Of a stretch of DNA of 64,000 nt, positions 27,856 to 37,087 are shown in pieces (the first letter of the stretch is position 1; each line of letters opens with the position of its first letter). The notes under the pieces were generated by a model, which searched no databases, was not told the DNA's origin, and worked only from the letters and a program-made list of their open reading frames with translations. Both the position numbers and the translations under genes were made by a program. The stretch covers positions 25,248-89,247 of the forward strand of contig JAHLWR010000015.1 of the NCBI GenBank assembly GCA_019057815.1, written 5' to 3'. This DNA is from Candidatus Heimdallarchaeota archaeon (GTDB lineage Archaea > Asgardarchaeota > Heimdallarchaeia > Heimdallarchaeales > Heimdallarchaeaceae).

Positions 27856-28419
27856 ATGTCTAAAGTGCTAATTCTAAATGGTAGTCCTCGGAAAAAAGGG
27901 AATACTATCTTTCTAATTCAAGAATTATCGCGAATGATAATTCAATGTGGACATGATGTAGAAATTCTAAATCTGAATGATTATGATATAAAACCTTGCC
28001 AAGGTTGTTTGTGGTGTTATAAAGATTTTCCGCTTAGATGTGTTCAGAATGATGTTATGAACGGACTATATCCATTAGTTTTAGACTCTGATGTTATTGT
28101 CTTTGCGTCTCCAATATACTGGTTTAACTATTCTGCACAATTGAAGCTGTTTATTGATAGATTAGTGGCTTTGCATGTTAAAGGAGGGCATTCTCTGAAC
28201 GGTTATAGATTTGCTAGCATTTTTGTATATGGAGATACAAATGCACAGGGATCTGGTGTCCATAACACAATAGAATCGATTGATCATATGATTCGCTATT
28301 TTAGAGGAGAAAATTTAGGAGTTGTTCATGGGACAGGAGGAGAAAGTTTAACAGTTCAAAATGATGCGGAAATTATGAAAGACTTAAGAGAGCTTGCAGA
28401 AAAAATATGCTCAATTTAG
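27856..28419 (+). CDS. Flavodoxin-fold NADPH-dependent FMN reductase
   Basis: A 187-residue flavoprotein. The FMN-phosphate loop is LNGSPRKKGNT (7-17). Cysteines in KPCQGCLWCYKDFPLRC (C49, C52, C55, C62) match the compact cysteine motif of archaeal iron-sulfur flavoproteins and related reductases. FASPIYWFNYSAQLKLFIDR is the usual second FMN-binding segment. It probably transfers electrons or reduces quinones or aromatic compounds. TATA element TCTTATAAGC at 27826-27835 is about 26 bases before the ATG, so leaderless. Confidence 0.88.
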   Translation: MSKVLILNGSPRKKGNTIFLIQELSRMIIQCGHDVEILNLNDYDIKPCQGCLWCYKDFPLRCVQNDVMNGLYPLVLDSDVIVFASPIYWFNYSAQLKLFIDRLVALHVKGGHSLNGYRFASIFVYGDTNAQGSGVHNTIESIDHMIRYFRGENLGVVHGTGGESLTVQNDAEIMKDLRELAEKICSI

Positions 28420-28430
28420 TTTCATTCTTT

Positions 28431-29258
28431 TTAATATACAAATTGTAATTTAACCATAAATCCCTTATGATCAGAAGATTGCTCATTTTTATACAATTCA
28501 GCTGATCCTTTTACAACAGTGCAATAATCATTTACGAAAATATAATCTACTCGTAAAATCGGAAACGAGACATGCCAAGTTTTTCCAGCAAAAGGTGGTT
28601 TTCCAGAAGATATCCATGCATCGTGAAAAGTTGTGAATAATCTCCAATAAGTTAAGTCAAAAATAGAATTTGGAGTATTAAAATCACCGAGGACTATTGT
28701 GGGGACACTGAAATTTACTGCATTAATTATTTGGTTAGCTTGTTTAATTCTGTTGAAATAAAATGCTGGCCAACTAAGATGTGTAGTAATAACTGTGATT
28801 ACAGTTATATTGATTTTTATTTGTGCAGTAATAAAACCTCTAGGGAGAGAATTCTTGGCATCAGGTAATTTAGTGAAGGTTGAATTAATTATTTCATATT
28901 TAGAAAGAATAGTTAGACCATATGTTATTTGATTATATTCTTCAAGAGAAACAAAATATTCATAGGAGAGTAAAGAAGCTAATTGACTAATATTAACTTC
29001 TGATCCTTGGTAAAACATCCTATATGCTTCTTGTAATGCCACAATATCTGCATCAACTTCAGAGAGTAAATCAATAACTCCATCATCTAACCCTTTTCCT
29101 ACATTATAAGTAAAAACTTTAACAGAATTAGAGTCTTGGCTTGTTACATTTGCTGAAAAAGAGACAAAAAAGGGGATAAGAATCTGTAAAAGACAAATCA
29201 TCATTATTATTGCTAATAGCCAAATAATTTTGTTCTTATGTTTTTTAAAGAATTTCAA
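28431..29258 (-). CDS. Membrane-anchored endonuclease/exonuclease/phosphatase-family protein
   Basis: A 275-residue protein. One N-terminal membrane helix (IIWLLAIIMMICLLQILIPFFV) places the catalytic domain outside the cell. Motifs of the exonuclease III-like fold are FTYNVGKGL (Asn), VALQEAY (Glu), THLSW (His), VLGDFNTPNS (Asp, Asn) and SSDHKGFMV (Asp-His). The fold covers nucleases, phospholipases and sugar-phosphate or lipid phosphatases; the lack of a long insert does not decide between them. TTG start at 29258, with a TATA-like AATAATATT centred about 26 bases upstream. Possible role in extracellular DNA or lipid breakdown. Confidence 0.85.
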   Translation of the reverse strand: MKFFKKHKNKIIWLLAIIMMICLLQILIPFFVSFSANVTSQDSNSVKVFTYNVGKGLDDGVIDLLSEVDADIVALQEAYRMFYQGSEVNISQLASLLSYEYFVSLEEYNQITYGLTILSKYEIINSTFTKLPDAKNSLPRGFITAQIKINITVITVITTHLSWPAFYFNRIKQANQIINAVNFSVPTIVLGDFNTPNSIFDLTYWRLFTTFHDAWISSGKPPFAGKTWHVSFPILRVDYIFVNDYCTVVKGSAELYKNEQSSDHKGFMVKLQFVY

Positions 29259-29331
29259 TATAATTTAAATCTAAGTCCAATATTATTAAAACACTTGCAA
29301 ATAAAGAAGAAATATAATCATTAACATCCTA

Positions 29332-29385
29332 AGTCGTTTCTAACTAACGACTAGGTACCTTAGTAGTCGTCTCTAACATACGACA
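29332..29385. repeat. Two copies of a 21-bp palindromic unit, 33 bp apart
   Basis: AGTCGT-N9-ACGACT at 29332-29352 and AGTCGT-N9-ACGACA at 29365-29385. The spacers are also alike (ttctaacta and ctctaacat), so the unit is both an inverted and a direct repeat, spaced by three helical turns. A perfect 8-bp palindrome AGGTACCT (29353-29360) lies between them. It sits 74-127 bases upstream of the phosphatase-like gene and about 350 bases upstream of the Ig-repeat gene. A protein-binding operator is the most likely meaning. Confidence 0.7.
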
Positions 29386-29457
29386 ACAGTACCAAAAGTT
29401 ATTTTTACACTCTCTAATTACTTAATAATTTTTTCTTCTTGATGATTCAACAATTTA

Positions 29458-29476
29458 GTCGAAGTTTTCTTTCGAC
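29458..29476. repeat. Short hairpin in the 29.3-29.7 kb gap
   Basis: GTCGAA, a 7-base loop, TTCGAC. This sits in the same 470-base intergenic stretch as the 21-bp units and shares the GTCG core. The rest of the gap (29259-29730) is AT-rich and holds no convincing gene; a TATA element GTTTAAATAA at 29700-29709 precedes the next gene. Confidence 0.4.
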
Positions 29477-29730
29477 AAAAAGATTCCCTTATAAAACTAT
29501 CTGTTGACCTTCTTATTTTTCCTTAATTACAAAGTTTCAAATCAAATATTACAAGACATAGAAGTAGTAAAAACCAAACCTTTGGGAATGATTAATCTAG
29601 GAGAAAAAGTAAGTTTGTGGAAGAGATTATTTAGACGATATAAACACAAATAATTACTCCCTTATGATGGAAACTGGATAACGATAAAATACCCAAAAAG
29701 TTTAAATAAAAAAAAAGAATTAACGAGTCT

Positions 29731-32700
29731 ATGACCTCGAAAAGAAAAATAATTTCAATTGTAATGTTATTGTGTTTTAGTCTCAATTTATTAGTTTTCA
29801 CAATAGATAGAACTGCAGCAAAACTAGACGAAAAACAGCCGTTAGATCCTAAAGCAGAGCTCGATTCTCTCACAATAGCTGATTTAGATTGGCAGGCTTG
29901 TGATATTGACCGCGATATTACTCTACCGTTTACTCCCCGTTCAAGTGGAGGATACTCATATGATAAAACAGACACTTCTTTACATATGGAGGAAACGACT
30001 GGAACTTACCTTCTTAGGGCTGGATGGTATAGTAGTTTTGATATTACCAATGAAGTTTTTTCATTAGAGTTTGAAGGAAAAGCAAAAGCAGGACATATAG
30101 ATGCAATTAATCTTGCTATGTATGTCTTTGATAATAAAACTAAAAAAAACCTGTATATGGTAGGTTGTTATCTTGGAACAGGTTTGGAAACTGATTATAT
30201 ATCTTTTAATTCAACTTTTATAACTCCGGATATTACTGAAATTCTCATATTTTTCCTTTACAGCGATGGTTTTTCAGCAAATTGGGGAATAGAATTTTGG
30301 ATTCAGAATCTGGTCATTAAGACAGATATTGAAAAGTCTTCATTAATTGATGAAGAAGTATCGGAGATTTTCACTAGCAACCACTCTAAAACAATGGGGC
30401 TTTTTTGGAAAGATAACTATCTATTGAATACAGGATTAAATGCAACAAGTGGTACGAAAAGTGTTGCTAAAATTAACCCTTTATCAGGTGAAGTTGTGGA
30501 GGTATACGAAGTTAATATGTTCTATGATTTAACTTTCGATGGTACGAATTTTTGGATAGTTTTTGCAGATAGAGATTATTATCTAGTCTACAAATATGAT
30601 TCCTCCTTTAATAATGTAGGCTCAATTACTTTGCCTTTTGATCTTATTGGAGGTATAACAACGGATGGTACGGATTTATTTGTTGTAGATTATGAAGCTG
30701 ATTTAATTCATAAGATAAACCGAAATACTGGGGCGATAATTTCATCTATTCCTGCACCTGGAACAAGAGTTAGAGGTTTGGAATATAGAGAAGGTTTTCT
30801 CTGGGCAACTGACTCAGATTCTCATCAGTTTTTCAAGATTTCTCTAACAGATGGCACTATACTTGAAACTTATAATTCTGCGTTTGAGAATCCTTTTGGA
30901 ATAACTATTGATGATGAAGGTTTCATTTGGTTAACTTCAGTGTCATGCAAATTAATATACAAAACTAATGTCAATGTTATTTCAGACGCTGTCCCTCCTG
31001 TCATTACTCATCCTTCTGATATAACTTATCCTGAGGGTACATCTGGTCACTCTATCATTTGGACTGGCACTGACGACAATCCTTCCATTTACTCAGTTTA
31101 TCGTGATGACATTCTAGTTTCTTCTAGTTCTTGGTCTTCTGGTATAGGTATTACTTACAATGTTGATGGCTTATCTGAAGGTACATACAACTTTACTATT
31201 GTCCTTACTGATGCTGATGACTTGTCTGTTAGTGACATTGTCTGGGTTACTGTTACTCATGCTTTCATTACTCCCATTATAAATCAACCTGATGACATAA
31301 CATATACTGAGGGTACAACTGGTTATTCTATCGCCTGGACTGGCACTGACGACAATCCTTCTACATATTCAATTTATCGTGATGATGTTCAAGTCTCTTA
31401 TAGTTCTTGGTCTTCTGGTGTAGTGATTTTGTATAATGTTGATGGCTTATCTGAAGGTACCTACAACTTCACTATAGTCCTTATAGATGTAGATGGTTTA
31501 TCTGTTAGTGATACTGTCTGGGTTACTGTTACTGTTATTCCTACTCCTCCAGTTGTTACTCACCCTGATGATATTACTTATATCACGGGTATAACTGGTT
31601 ATTTCATCATTTGGACAGGTACTGACGACCTTCCTTCCACTTATTCAATCTATCGTGATGGTGTTCTAGTCTCTTCTGGTTCTTGGTCTTCTGGTGTAGG
31701 AATATCGTATAATGTTGATGGCTTATCTGAAGGGATATACATCTTCACTATTGTCCTTATGTCTACTGATGGTTTTTCAGTTAGTGACACTGTTTGGGTC
31801 ACTGTTACTCCTACTCCAATTCCACCTATTATTGATCAACCTGATGATATAACTTATACTGAGGGTACAACTGGTTATTCCATCATTTGGACAGGTACTG
31901 ATGACAACCCTGATTATTACTGGATTTATCGTGATGGTGCTCTAGTCTCTTCTGGTTCTTGGTCTTCCGGCGTAGGAATTGCATATAATGTTGATGGACT
32001 TATTAATGGTGTGTATAACTTCACTATCCTCATTACAGATTTTGACGGATTATCTGTTAGCGACACTGTTTGGGTCACTGTTACTTCTGCTCCAATTCCA
32101 CCTATTATTGATCAACCAGATGATATAACTTATACTGAGGGTACAACTAGCTATTCTATCGTCTGGACAGGTACTGATGACAATCCTTCAGCATATTCTA
32201 TTTACCGTGATGATGTTCTAGTCTCTTCTGGTTCTTGGTCTTCCGGCGTAGGAATTGCATATAATGTTGATGGCTTATCTGAAGGTACCTACAACTTCAC
32301 TATCCTTCTTGTGGATGACGATAGTTTTTCAGTTAGTGACACTGTTTGGGTCACCGTTACTCCTGCTCATACTCCAACTCCTCCTTCTATTAATCATCCT
32401 GCTGACATAACTTATATTGAGGGTACAACTGGTTATTCTATCGTCTGGACAGGTACTGATGATAATCCTTCCACTTATTCAATTTATCGTGATGGTACTC
32501 TATTCTCTTCTGGTTCTTGGTCTTCTGGTGTAGGTATTGCTTATGATATTGATGGCTTATCTGAAGGTACCTACAACTTCACTATTGCCCTTATGGATGT
32601 GGATGGTTTTTCAGTTAGTGACACTGTTTGGGTCACCGTTACTCCTGCTCATACTCCAACTCCTCCTTCTATTAATCATCCTGCTGACATAACTTATATT

Positions 32701-33042
32701 GAGGGTACAACTGGTTATTCTATCGTCTGGACAGGTACTGATGATAATCCTTCCACTTATTCAATTTATCGTGATGGTACTCTATTCTCTTCTGGTTCTT
32801 GGTCTTCTGGTGTAGGTATTGCTTATGATATTGATGGCTTATCTGAAGGTACTTACAACTTCACTATTGTCCTTTTCGATACTGATGGTTTGTCTGTTAG
32901 TGATACTGTATTAGTTACAATACTAGAATCTGAAACAAGCAGTACAGTGAATGTAGGGTATAGTTCCTTAGCTATGGTTGTTTTAGTATCCCTAGTATCC
33001 CTAGTATTATACCGAAAGAAATATCTTAAGAAAAATAATTAG
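29731..33042 (+). CDS. Giant secreted protein with seven Ig-like repeats
   Basis: A 1103-residue protein. Signal peptide (IISIVMLLCFSLNLLVFTI), an N-terminal beta-sandwich (about 50-205), a small propeller-like region (about 215-420, with FDGTNFWIVFAD, GTDLFVVDYEADLIHKI), then seven repeats of about 94 residues from 426 onward. Each repeat has DITYxEGTTGYSI, WTGTDDNPSxYSIYRD, SGSWSSGVGI, VDGLSEGTYNFTI and SVSDTVWVTVT. A membrane helix and a KKYLKKNN tail end it. It is a surface adhesin- or scaffold-like protein. The TATA element at 29700-29709 is centred 26 bases before the ATG, giving a leaderless mRNA. Confidence 0.85.
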   Translation: MTSKRKIISIVMLLCFSLNLLVFTIDRTAAKLDEKQPLDPKAELDSLTIADLDWQACDIDRDITLPFTPRSSGGYSYDKTDTSLHMEETTGTYLLRAGWYSSFDITNEVFSLEFEGKAKAGHIDAINLAMYVFDNKTKKNLYMVGCYLGTGLETDYISFNSTFITPDITEILIFFLYSDGFSANWGIEFWIQNLVIKTDIEKSSLIDEEVSEIFTSNHSKTMGLFWKDNYLLNTGLNATSGTKSVAKINPLSGEVVEVYEVNMFYDLTFDGTNFWIVFADRDYYLVYKYDSSFNNVGSITLPFDLIGGITTDGTDLFVVDYEADLIHKINRNTGAIISSIPAPGTRVRGLEYREGFLWATDSDSHQFFKISLTDGTILETYNSAFENPFGITIDDEGFIWLTSVSCKLIYKTNVNVISDAVPPVITHPSDITYPEGTSGHSIIWTGTDDNPSIYSVYRDDILVSSSSWSSGIGITYNVDGLSEGTYNFTIVLTDADDLSVSDIVWVTVTHAFITPIINQPDDITYTEGTTGYSIAWTGTDDNPSTYSIYRDDVQVSYSSWSSGVVILYNVDGLSEGTYNFTIVLIDVDGLSVSDTVWVTVTVIPTPPVVTHPDDITYITGITGYFIIWTGTDDLPSTYSIYRDGVLVSSGSWSSGVGISYNVDGLSEGIYIFTIVLMSTDGFSVSDTVWVTVTPTPIPPIIDQPDDITYTEGTTGYSIIWTGTDDNPDYYWIYRDGALVSSGSWSSGVGIAYNVDGLINGVYNFTILITDFDGLSVSDTVWVTVTSAPIPPIIDQPDDITYTEGTTSYSIVWTGTDDNPSAYSIYRDDVLVSSGSWSSGVGIAYNVDGLSEGTYNFTILLVDDDSFSVSDTVWVTVTPAHTPTPPSINHPADITYIEGTTGYSIVWTGTDDNPSTYSIYRDGTLFSSGSWSSGVGIAYDIDGLSEGTYNFTIALMDVDGFSVSDTVWVTVTPAHTPTPPSINHPADITYIEGTTGYSIVWTGTDDNPSTYSIYRDGTLFSSGSWSSGVGIAYDIDGLSEGTYNFTIVLFDTDGLSVSDTVLVTILESETSSTVNVGYSSLAMVVLVSLVSLVLYRKKYLKKNN
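32326..32880 (+). repeat. Recent 282-bp tandem duplication inside the Ig-repeat gene
   Basis: Bases 32326-32598 and 32608-32880 are nearly identical with a period of 282 bp (94 codons). The other repeats in the gene are far more diverged, so this copy number step is recent. Confidence 0.9.
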
Positions 33043-33113
33043 AAGAGAACATCCCTAACTTTTTCTTCTTTCTCCTTTTTATGTCAATAAACTTCTATTC
33101 TTAATTCTTTGAT

Positions 33114-33236
33114 AAAAGAGTAGTGGAGAGGGATCTCGTCCGTAAAAACGAAGAGTGAGTTCTGATTTTACAAGGGGGTTTGGGAGGATGTTTCCATCCC
33201 CCTCGGAAGATAGGGTTTGTGACGGAGCCCTTCTCC
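33114..33236 (-). ncRNA. Candidate structured RNA, about 123 nt, with its own promoter
   Basis: A GC-rich island in AT-rich DNA. On the minus strand a TATA element TTTAAATA (33259-33266) is centred 26 bases before G33236. The predicted transcript starts GGAGAAGGG and ends CCCTCTCC followed by a T4 run (33114-33117). The two ends pair: 33228-33236 with 33125-33132, eight pairs and one bulged A. Further helices are UCCGU/ACGGA (33222-33226 with 33139-33143), ACAA/UUGU (33217-33220 with 33170-33173), and an 8-bp stem with a GAAA tetraloop (33195-33202 with 33183-33190, one G-U pair). The G-U pair and the GNRA loop exist only on the minus strand. Not recognised as SRP, RNase P, 5S or tRNA. Confidence 0.6.
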
Positions 33237-33258
33237 AATAAATCAATAGAGAAAATGG

Positions 33259-33266
33259 TATTTAAA
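33259..33266 (-). promoter_or_regulatory. TATA element of the 33.1 kb RNA
   Basis: TTTAAATA followed by CC on the minus strand, at the canonical distance from the first G of the GC-rich island. No protein gene starts at the matching distance. Confidence 0.5.
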
Positions 33267-33337
33267 GCTTGAAAGACACCCCCATAATTGAAAGTAATAA
33301 AAACCCTAGAAAAATTCACTAAAAACGACACTCTATT

Positions 33338-35146
33338 TCATACATACGCATCTGGATTTTTCTCTTCAAAGAACTTCTCTATGGCTTGAATCATTCTTTC
33401 TATAGACTGATGCCTTTCAAAATGAAATTCCCTTGAAAACCTTGTTCCTCTGGGATCAAGCAATATATGAACTGCTGCATCACCTTTATTTCTTATCGCT
33501 CTTCCAAAACTTTGTGACAGTCTTTGTATTGTTGGGATAACTATCGAAAATTCTTTAGCGAGTTTTTCTCCAAACTGATTACTTAATTCATCATAAATAA
33601 GATTGCTTTCTTCAGATGGAGGTGGAAAGGGGAGTGCTGTAGCAATTATACCTTTTATCAAACTTCTTCCTTGATAAGTGAATTCTATCCCTTCAGCTAT
33701 TTTCCCCCCTGTAACACAGAGTATCAGCTTCTTACTCTCAACATTCGTAAGTATTGTCTGTAAAGTAGTTATGTCTTGACCTTTTGTTTCAACTATATCA
33801 GGTTTAAACATTCCTGTATCTATTAGCTCATTAATGTAAGCATAACTTGGTGTGAAAACAAGTGTGTGACCTGGTATAGATTTGAAAAGTTCTGAAATAC
33901 CTTTAGCGACTATACTAAAATACTTCTCATCTCTATTTTCATATTTGGCATTGTATAATTGATTGCACAAAACCAAATATTTACTCTTAGCTTCTTCTTT
34001 TTGAGGAAAAACTCTCAAAGTTTTACAAGCTGGGATTTGGAATAAGCGAAGATAGGATTTTATTGGTTCAAAACTACCTGACATGAAGGTTAGACGCTGT
34101 GCGTAATGAACTTTTTTTAACATGTCTGAGGGCATAATATTGACAATTGACAGTTTTTTTCCATCTGAAATGACTTTCTTATCTTTTGCTGAGAGAATGA
34201 AATGATAACATAGATAAGCATGAATTGCAGGTAATTTTTCATTTCTAATCTGAAATTGTAGGTGTTTTAGAAGATCCTCACCTAAAACTTGAAGCAGATC
34301 TTCAGAATAATTCACTTCGAATATCTGTTTCTGCTCTAGTTTTTTAAATAAATCAGAGTAGATACAGTTCGGGTATTCTTTAACAGCTTTTTCTAGAATA
34401 TTTCTCTGAATTTCTTGATTTAAAGGTTTATACAAATTGTGAGCTTCATCTATAGCTATTAGCGTTTTATGTAGGGGGACAGAAACGCTATACAATAACC
34501 TTGTATTAAGTGTAGAATTTTCAAGGAATGGATATGTTGCGATGATTATATCCGCTTTTTGCATTAAGAGATAAGACAAGAAATAGGGGCAATATTCTTC
34601 TTTATTAAAACAAGAATATAAATCATCAGCAGAAAGAATTTGAGGAAAAGATCTGATAAGTCTACTTATTGTCTGTAAAAGCTGGTTCTTATTTATTTTT
34701 TGAGTTTTCTGTTTGAGAGAGCATTTAGTTAATCTGCATATATGTGTATACAACTCTCCTGGATATTCGCTTCTTGCTTTCAGGCAAAGTTCATTTTTAC
34801 CTAACATAGGCATCATAATAGGAAAATTATCAAAATGTTCTTCTAGCAAATTCCAGTTATTCATTATTTTTTGGAATATTTTTGATAATTCTCGCAAGTA
34901 AACGTTTATTTGAGCTTTAGTTCTTACGAAGATTATTATTTTTTCCTCACTTTTCTTAATTGTTAATAGAGCTGTTAACAGTGCAGCTGTTTTCCCCACT
35001 CCTGTTTCAGTGCTTATTAGTATAGGTTTTTGGGAGGATAATAAGGATAGTATCATACTTTTTTGAGTTTTTTTTATACTTGAATATGGGAAAATAAGAT
35101 TCGCTATATCCCAAAGCTGCTCTATATTTACATTAGTCTGAAACAA
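33338..35146 (-). CDS. XPD/DinG-like iron-sulfur SF2 helicase
   Basis: A 602-residue helicase. Motif I TETGVGKT (46-53), motif II DEAH (233-236), motif V GGKIAEGIEFTYQG, motif VI QSFGRAIRN. Between motifs I and II are cysteines C121, C137, C142 and C186. The last is in CPYFLSYLL, which matches the CPY of the XPD 4Fe-4S domain. The spacing of the middle pair (four residues) is looser than in classic XPD. XPD-type enzymes unwind DNA 5' to 3'. TTG start at 35146 lies inside the last codons of the Hef-like gene (14-base overlap), so the two are translated together. Confidence 0.88.
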   Translation of the reverse strand: MFQTNVNIEQLWDIANLIFPYSSIKKTQKSMILSLLSSQKPILISTETGVGKTAALLTALLTIKKSEEKIIIFVRTKAQINVYLRELSKIFQKIMNNWNLLEEHFDNFPIMMPMLGKNELCLKARSEYPGELYTHICRLTKCSLKQKTQKINKNQLLQTISRLIRSFPQILSADDLYSCFNKEEYCPYFLSYLLMQKADIIIATYPFLENSTLNTRLLYSVSVPLHKTLIAIDEAHNLYKPLNQEIQRNILEKAVKEYPNCIYSDLFKKLEQKQIFEVNYSEDLLQVLGEDLLKHLQFQIRNEKLPAIHAYLCYHFILSAKDKKVISDGKKLSIVNIMPSDMLKKVHYAQRLTFMSGSFEPIKSYLRLFQIPACKTLRVFPQKEEAKSKYLVLCNQLYNAKYENRDEKYFSIVAKGISELFKSIPGHTLVFTPSYAYINELIDTGMFKPDIVETKGQDITTLQTILTNVESKKLILCVTGGKIAEGIEFTYQGRSLIKGIIATALPFPPPSEESNLIYDELSNQFGEKLAKEFSIVIPTIQRLSQSFGRAIRNKGDAAVHILLDPRGTRFSREFHFERHQSIERMIQAIEKFFEEKNPDAYV

Positions 35147-36923
35147 GATCTAACCTTCCTTTGACAGCTTGATAAAGTTCATCTGCTCTTGGTTTAATGA
35201 AAAGGCTTTCTAGCATGTCTAGATTTAGACTTTGAGGATTAAGCGATTCTTCGTTTGGAAAATAGGAAGAGATCTTTTGAGCTTCTTCTCGAGTACAATT
35301 TGAAAGAAATTGAATATAGACAATGCTATCATTATAACCGTCATCAAATTTTTTCATTGTTTTCGAGTCACTTTGTTGCTGGTTTTTTGAGAAAGTTCTA
35401 ACAACATTGAGCATAGCTTTGGTTCTATTATTCATCCTTTCGCTAATTTTGTTGTTGAAGAGTTTCTGCTGATTTCTAGCTAAAACTTTCTGAACATTCA
35501 GTTGAAGAGATATTTTCTCAAAATTTTTCTCTCTACTCAAGTATTTGTAAAGAATTTTTTCTTCTAATGTTCTATGAGTGATGAAAATATATCTTTCTCC
35601 TTCATTCTCTTTCCTTTCAGTAAACCATGTCACTCTTTTTGGGACATTGAAATAAATCTCAACATCTGATTCTACATTTATTTTTTTTGTGACTATCAAA
35701 ACATTAAGCTTACCTGAGTTGTAATCTTGAATTAGCTTCTCTTTTTCTTTTTTAGAATAATTACTTGACATGAACCTATTTGATAAACCTAAAGTCGCTA
35801 TACGAATAGGTAATATATTAGCTATGGTTTTATTATTAACTATAACTAAGAATCGAGAATAACCTTTTTTCTCTCTTAAATTACTGATTAACTGTATAAA
35901 TCTAGAAATTTTTGGGTGTTCTGTTTGAGTTTCTAAGAATTCAATTTCACTGATTAAATCTTTAATTAAACGTGAATTAACGAATTTCTGACGCCATTCG
36001 TAAAGATAAGCTGAACAATTACCTTCCAAAACTTTTTTTCTTTGAAATAGAATATATTGTTTAGCTGCTCTAAGACCAAAGACTTCCAATAATTCTTTGA
36101 TATTTTGGATATTGATATACTCAACCATTTTTTGTATATACCCATCTGCTTCCGTATAACCATATTCTAGATGTAGTTTTTCAGAAATGTTTTTTATCTT
36201 GCTTTTAATAGTAAAAGGATTAAGATGTAATTTTTTCTTAAAAAGCGTTTCATACTCTTTGAGAGTTCTATTCAAATCGTAAACTAAATTGTATATAGAC
36301 TTGTTTAAGGGTACAACTATGTGTTTCTCATGCGATTTCAACAAGCTATTCTGGATCATTGGGTTGCTTGATTTGCAAAACTCTATCTTTGTTATCAGTA
36401 GATGAGAACAGATTTCAGCTATTTCTTCTGCTTGCGTAAAAGGATAAGCTGTAAATCCCACAATTTTAATAAAAGGATTTGTTTGATAGAATACTTCCAG
36501 TAATTTTACACTAGCATGTTTACCTTTGATTGTGTGTGCATGATCAAAGATTAGAAAACCAAAATCGTTAGAATTAAGGTTTTTACGTAACAAATCGTTG
36601 TGAAATAGGTGAGGTGTTATTACAACTATTCTTTTCTGAGCATAAGATCTTTTACGTTTCTCTGTAGATTCTAATGAAGTCGGAAAGTAAATTTCTTTTT
36701 CTGCAAATTCTTTATTCTTGAAATAATTCTCATAGTAGCTTTTAAGTGATGATTTAGGGATGATTATAGCTATTCTTTTTTCGGAAAATTTGCGACTATA
36801 ATGACCGATTATCGATAGAATGATATTTTCTTTATCCAAATTAATTGGATGGAGTAATAGCAAATTCTCTTTTGATGTAAGACCTAAAATTATCTGGCTA
36901 TATGTGTCAGGTACATAATTCAT
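35133..36923 (-). CDS. Hef/FANCM-like helicase with destroyed ATPase motifs
   Basis: A 596-residue protein with the Hef/MPH1 order of motifs but altered residues. The P-loop position reads LLLLHPINLDKENII where Hef has LPTGLGKT. Motif II is FDHAHTIKGKHAS instead of DEAHRAVG, and motif III FTAYPF instead of LTASPG. The motif VI area (VPKRVTWFTERKENEGERYIFI) lacks the QRxGRxGR arginines. A helical insert and a C-terminal helix-hairpin-helix-like stretch (TREEAQKISSYFP) remain. So it is probably a DNA-binding scaffold, not a motor. ATG 36923 is preferred over TTG 36929. Its stop overlaps the XPD-like start, suggesting a complex of an active and an inactive helicase. Confidence 0.7.
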   Translation of the reverse strand: MNYVPDTYSQIILGLTSKENLLLLHPINLDKENIILSIIGHYSRKFSEKRIAIIIPKSSLKSYYENYFKNKEFAEKEIYFPTSLESTEKRKRSYAQKRIVVITPHLFHNDLLRKNLNSNDFGFLIFDHAHTIKGKHASVKLLEVFYQTNPFIKIVGFTAYPFTQAEEIAEICSHLLITKIEFCKSSNPMIQNSLLKSHEKHIVVPLNKSIYNLVYDLNRTLKEYETLFKKKLHLNPFTIKSKIKNISEKLHLEYGYTEADGYIQKMVEYINIQNIKELLEVFGLRAAKQYILFQRKKVLEGNCSAYLYEWRQKFVNSRLIKDLISEIEFLETQTEHPKISRFIQLISNLREKKGYSRFLVIVNNKTIANILPIRIATLGLSNRFMSSNYSKKEKEKLIQDYNSGKLNVLIVTKKINVESDVEIYFNVPKRVTWFTERKENEGERYIFITHRTLEEKILYKYLSREKNFEKISLQLNVQKVLARNQQKLFNNKISERMNNRTKAMLNVVRTFSKNQQQSDSKTMKKFDDGYNDSIVYIQFLSNCTREEAQKISSYFPNEESLNPQSLNLDMLESLFIKPRADELYQAVKGRLDLVSD

Positions 36924-37087
36924 TGTCAAACCCTCTTATAAGACCTAATCTTCCTGTTATTTTTATCACTCATTATGATAATCTGTAAATTAGTTTATAA
37001 GGAGGAAAAATGTTGTAATATTTAATTCTTCCAAAAAAGAACTAAAATTGGGAAAAACTTACATATTATTAGTTATCTTAACTTATT

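Noticed and set aside
29332..29385. Possible CRISPR or tRNA-like structure
   Set aside because: Only two units, short stems, no cas genes, no tRNA-like arms.
29551..29651. Short plus-strand frame ending in LWKRLFRRYKHK before the Ig-repeat gene
   Set aside because: No good start, no promoter and no homology that I recognise; could be a relic but not supportable.
33101..33331. A 76-residue minus-strand reading frame across the GC-rich island
   Set aside because: Composition is odd (proline/lysine rich), it has no ribosome-binding site, and the paired ends and tetraloop stem explain the GC-rich sequence better as RNA.
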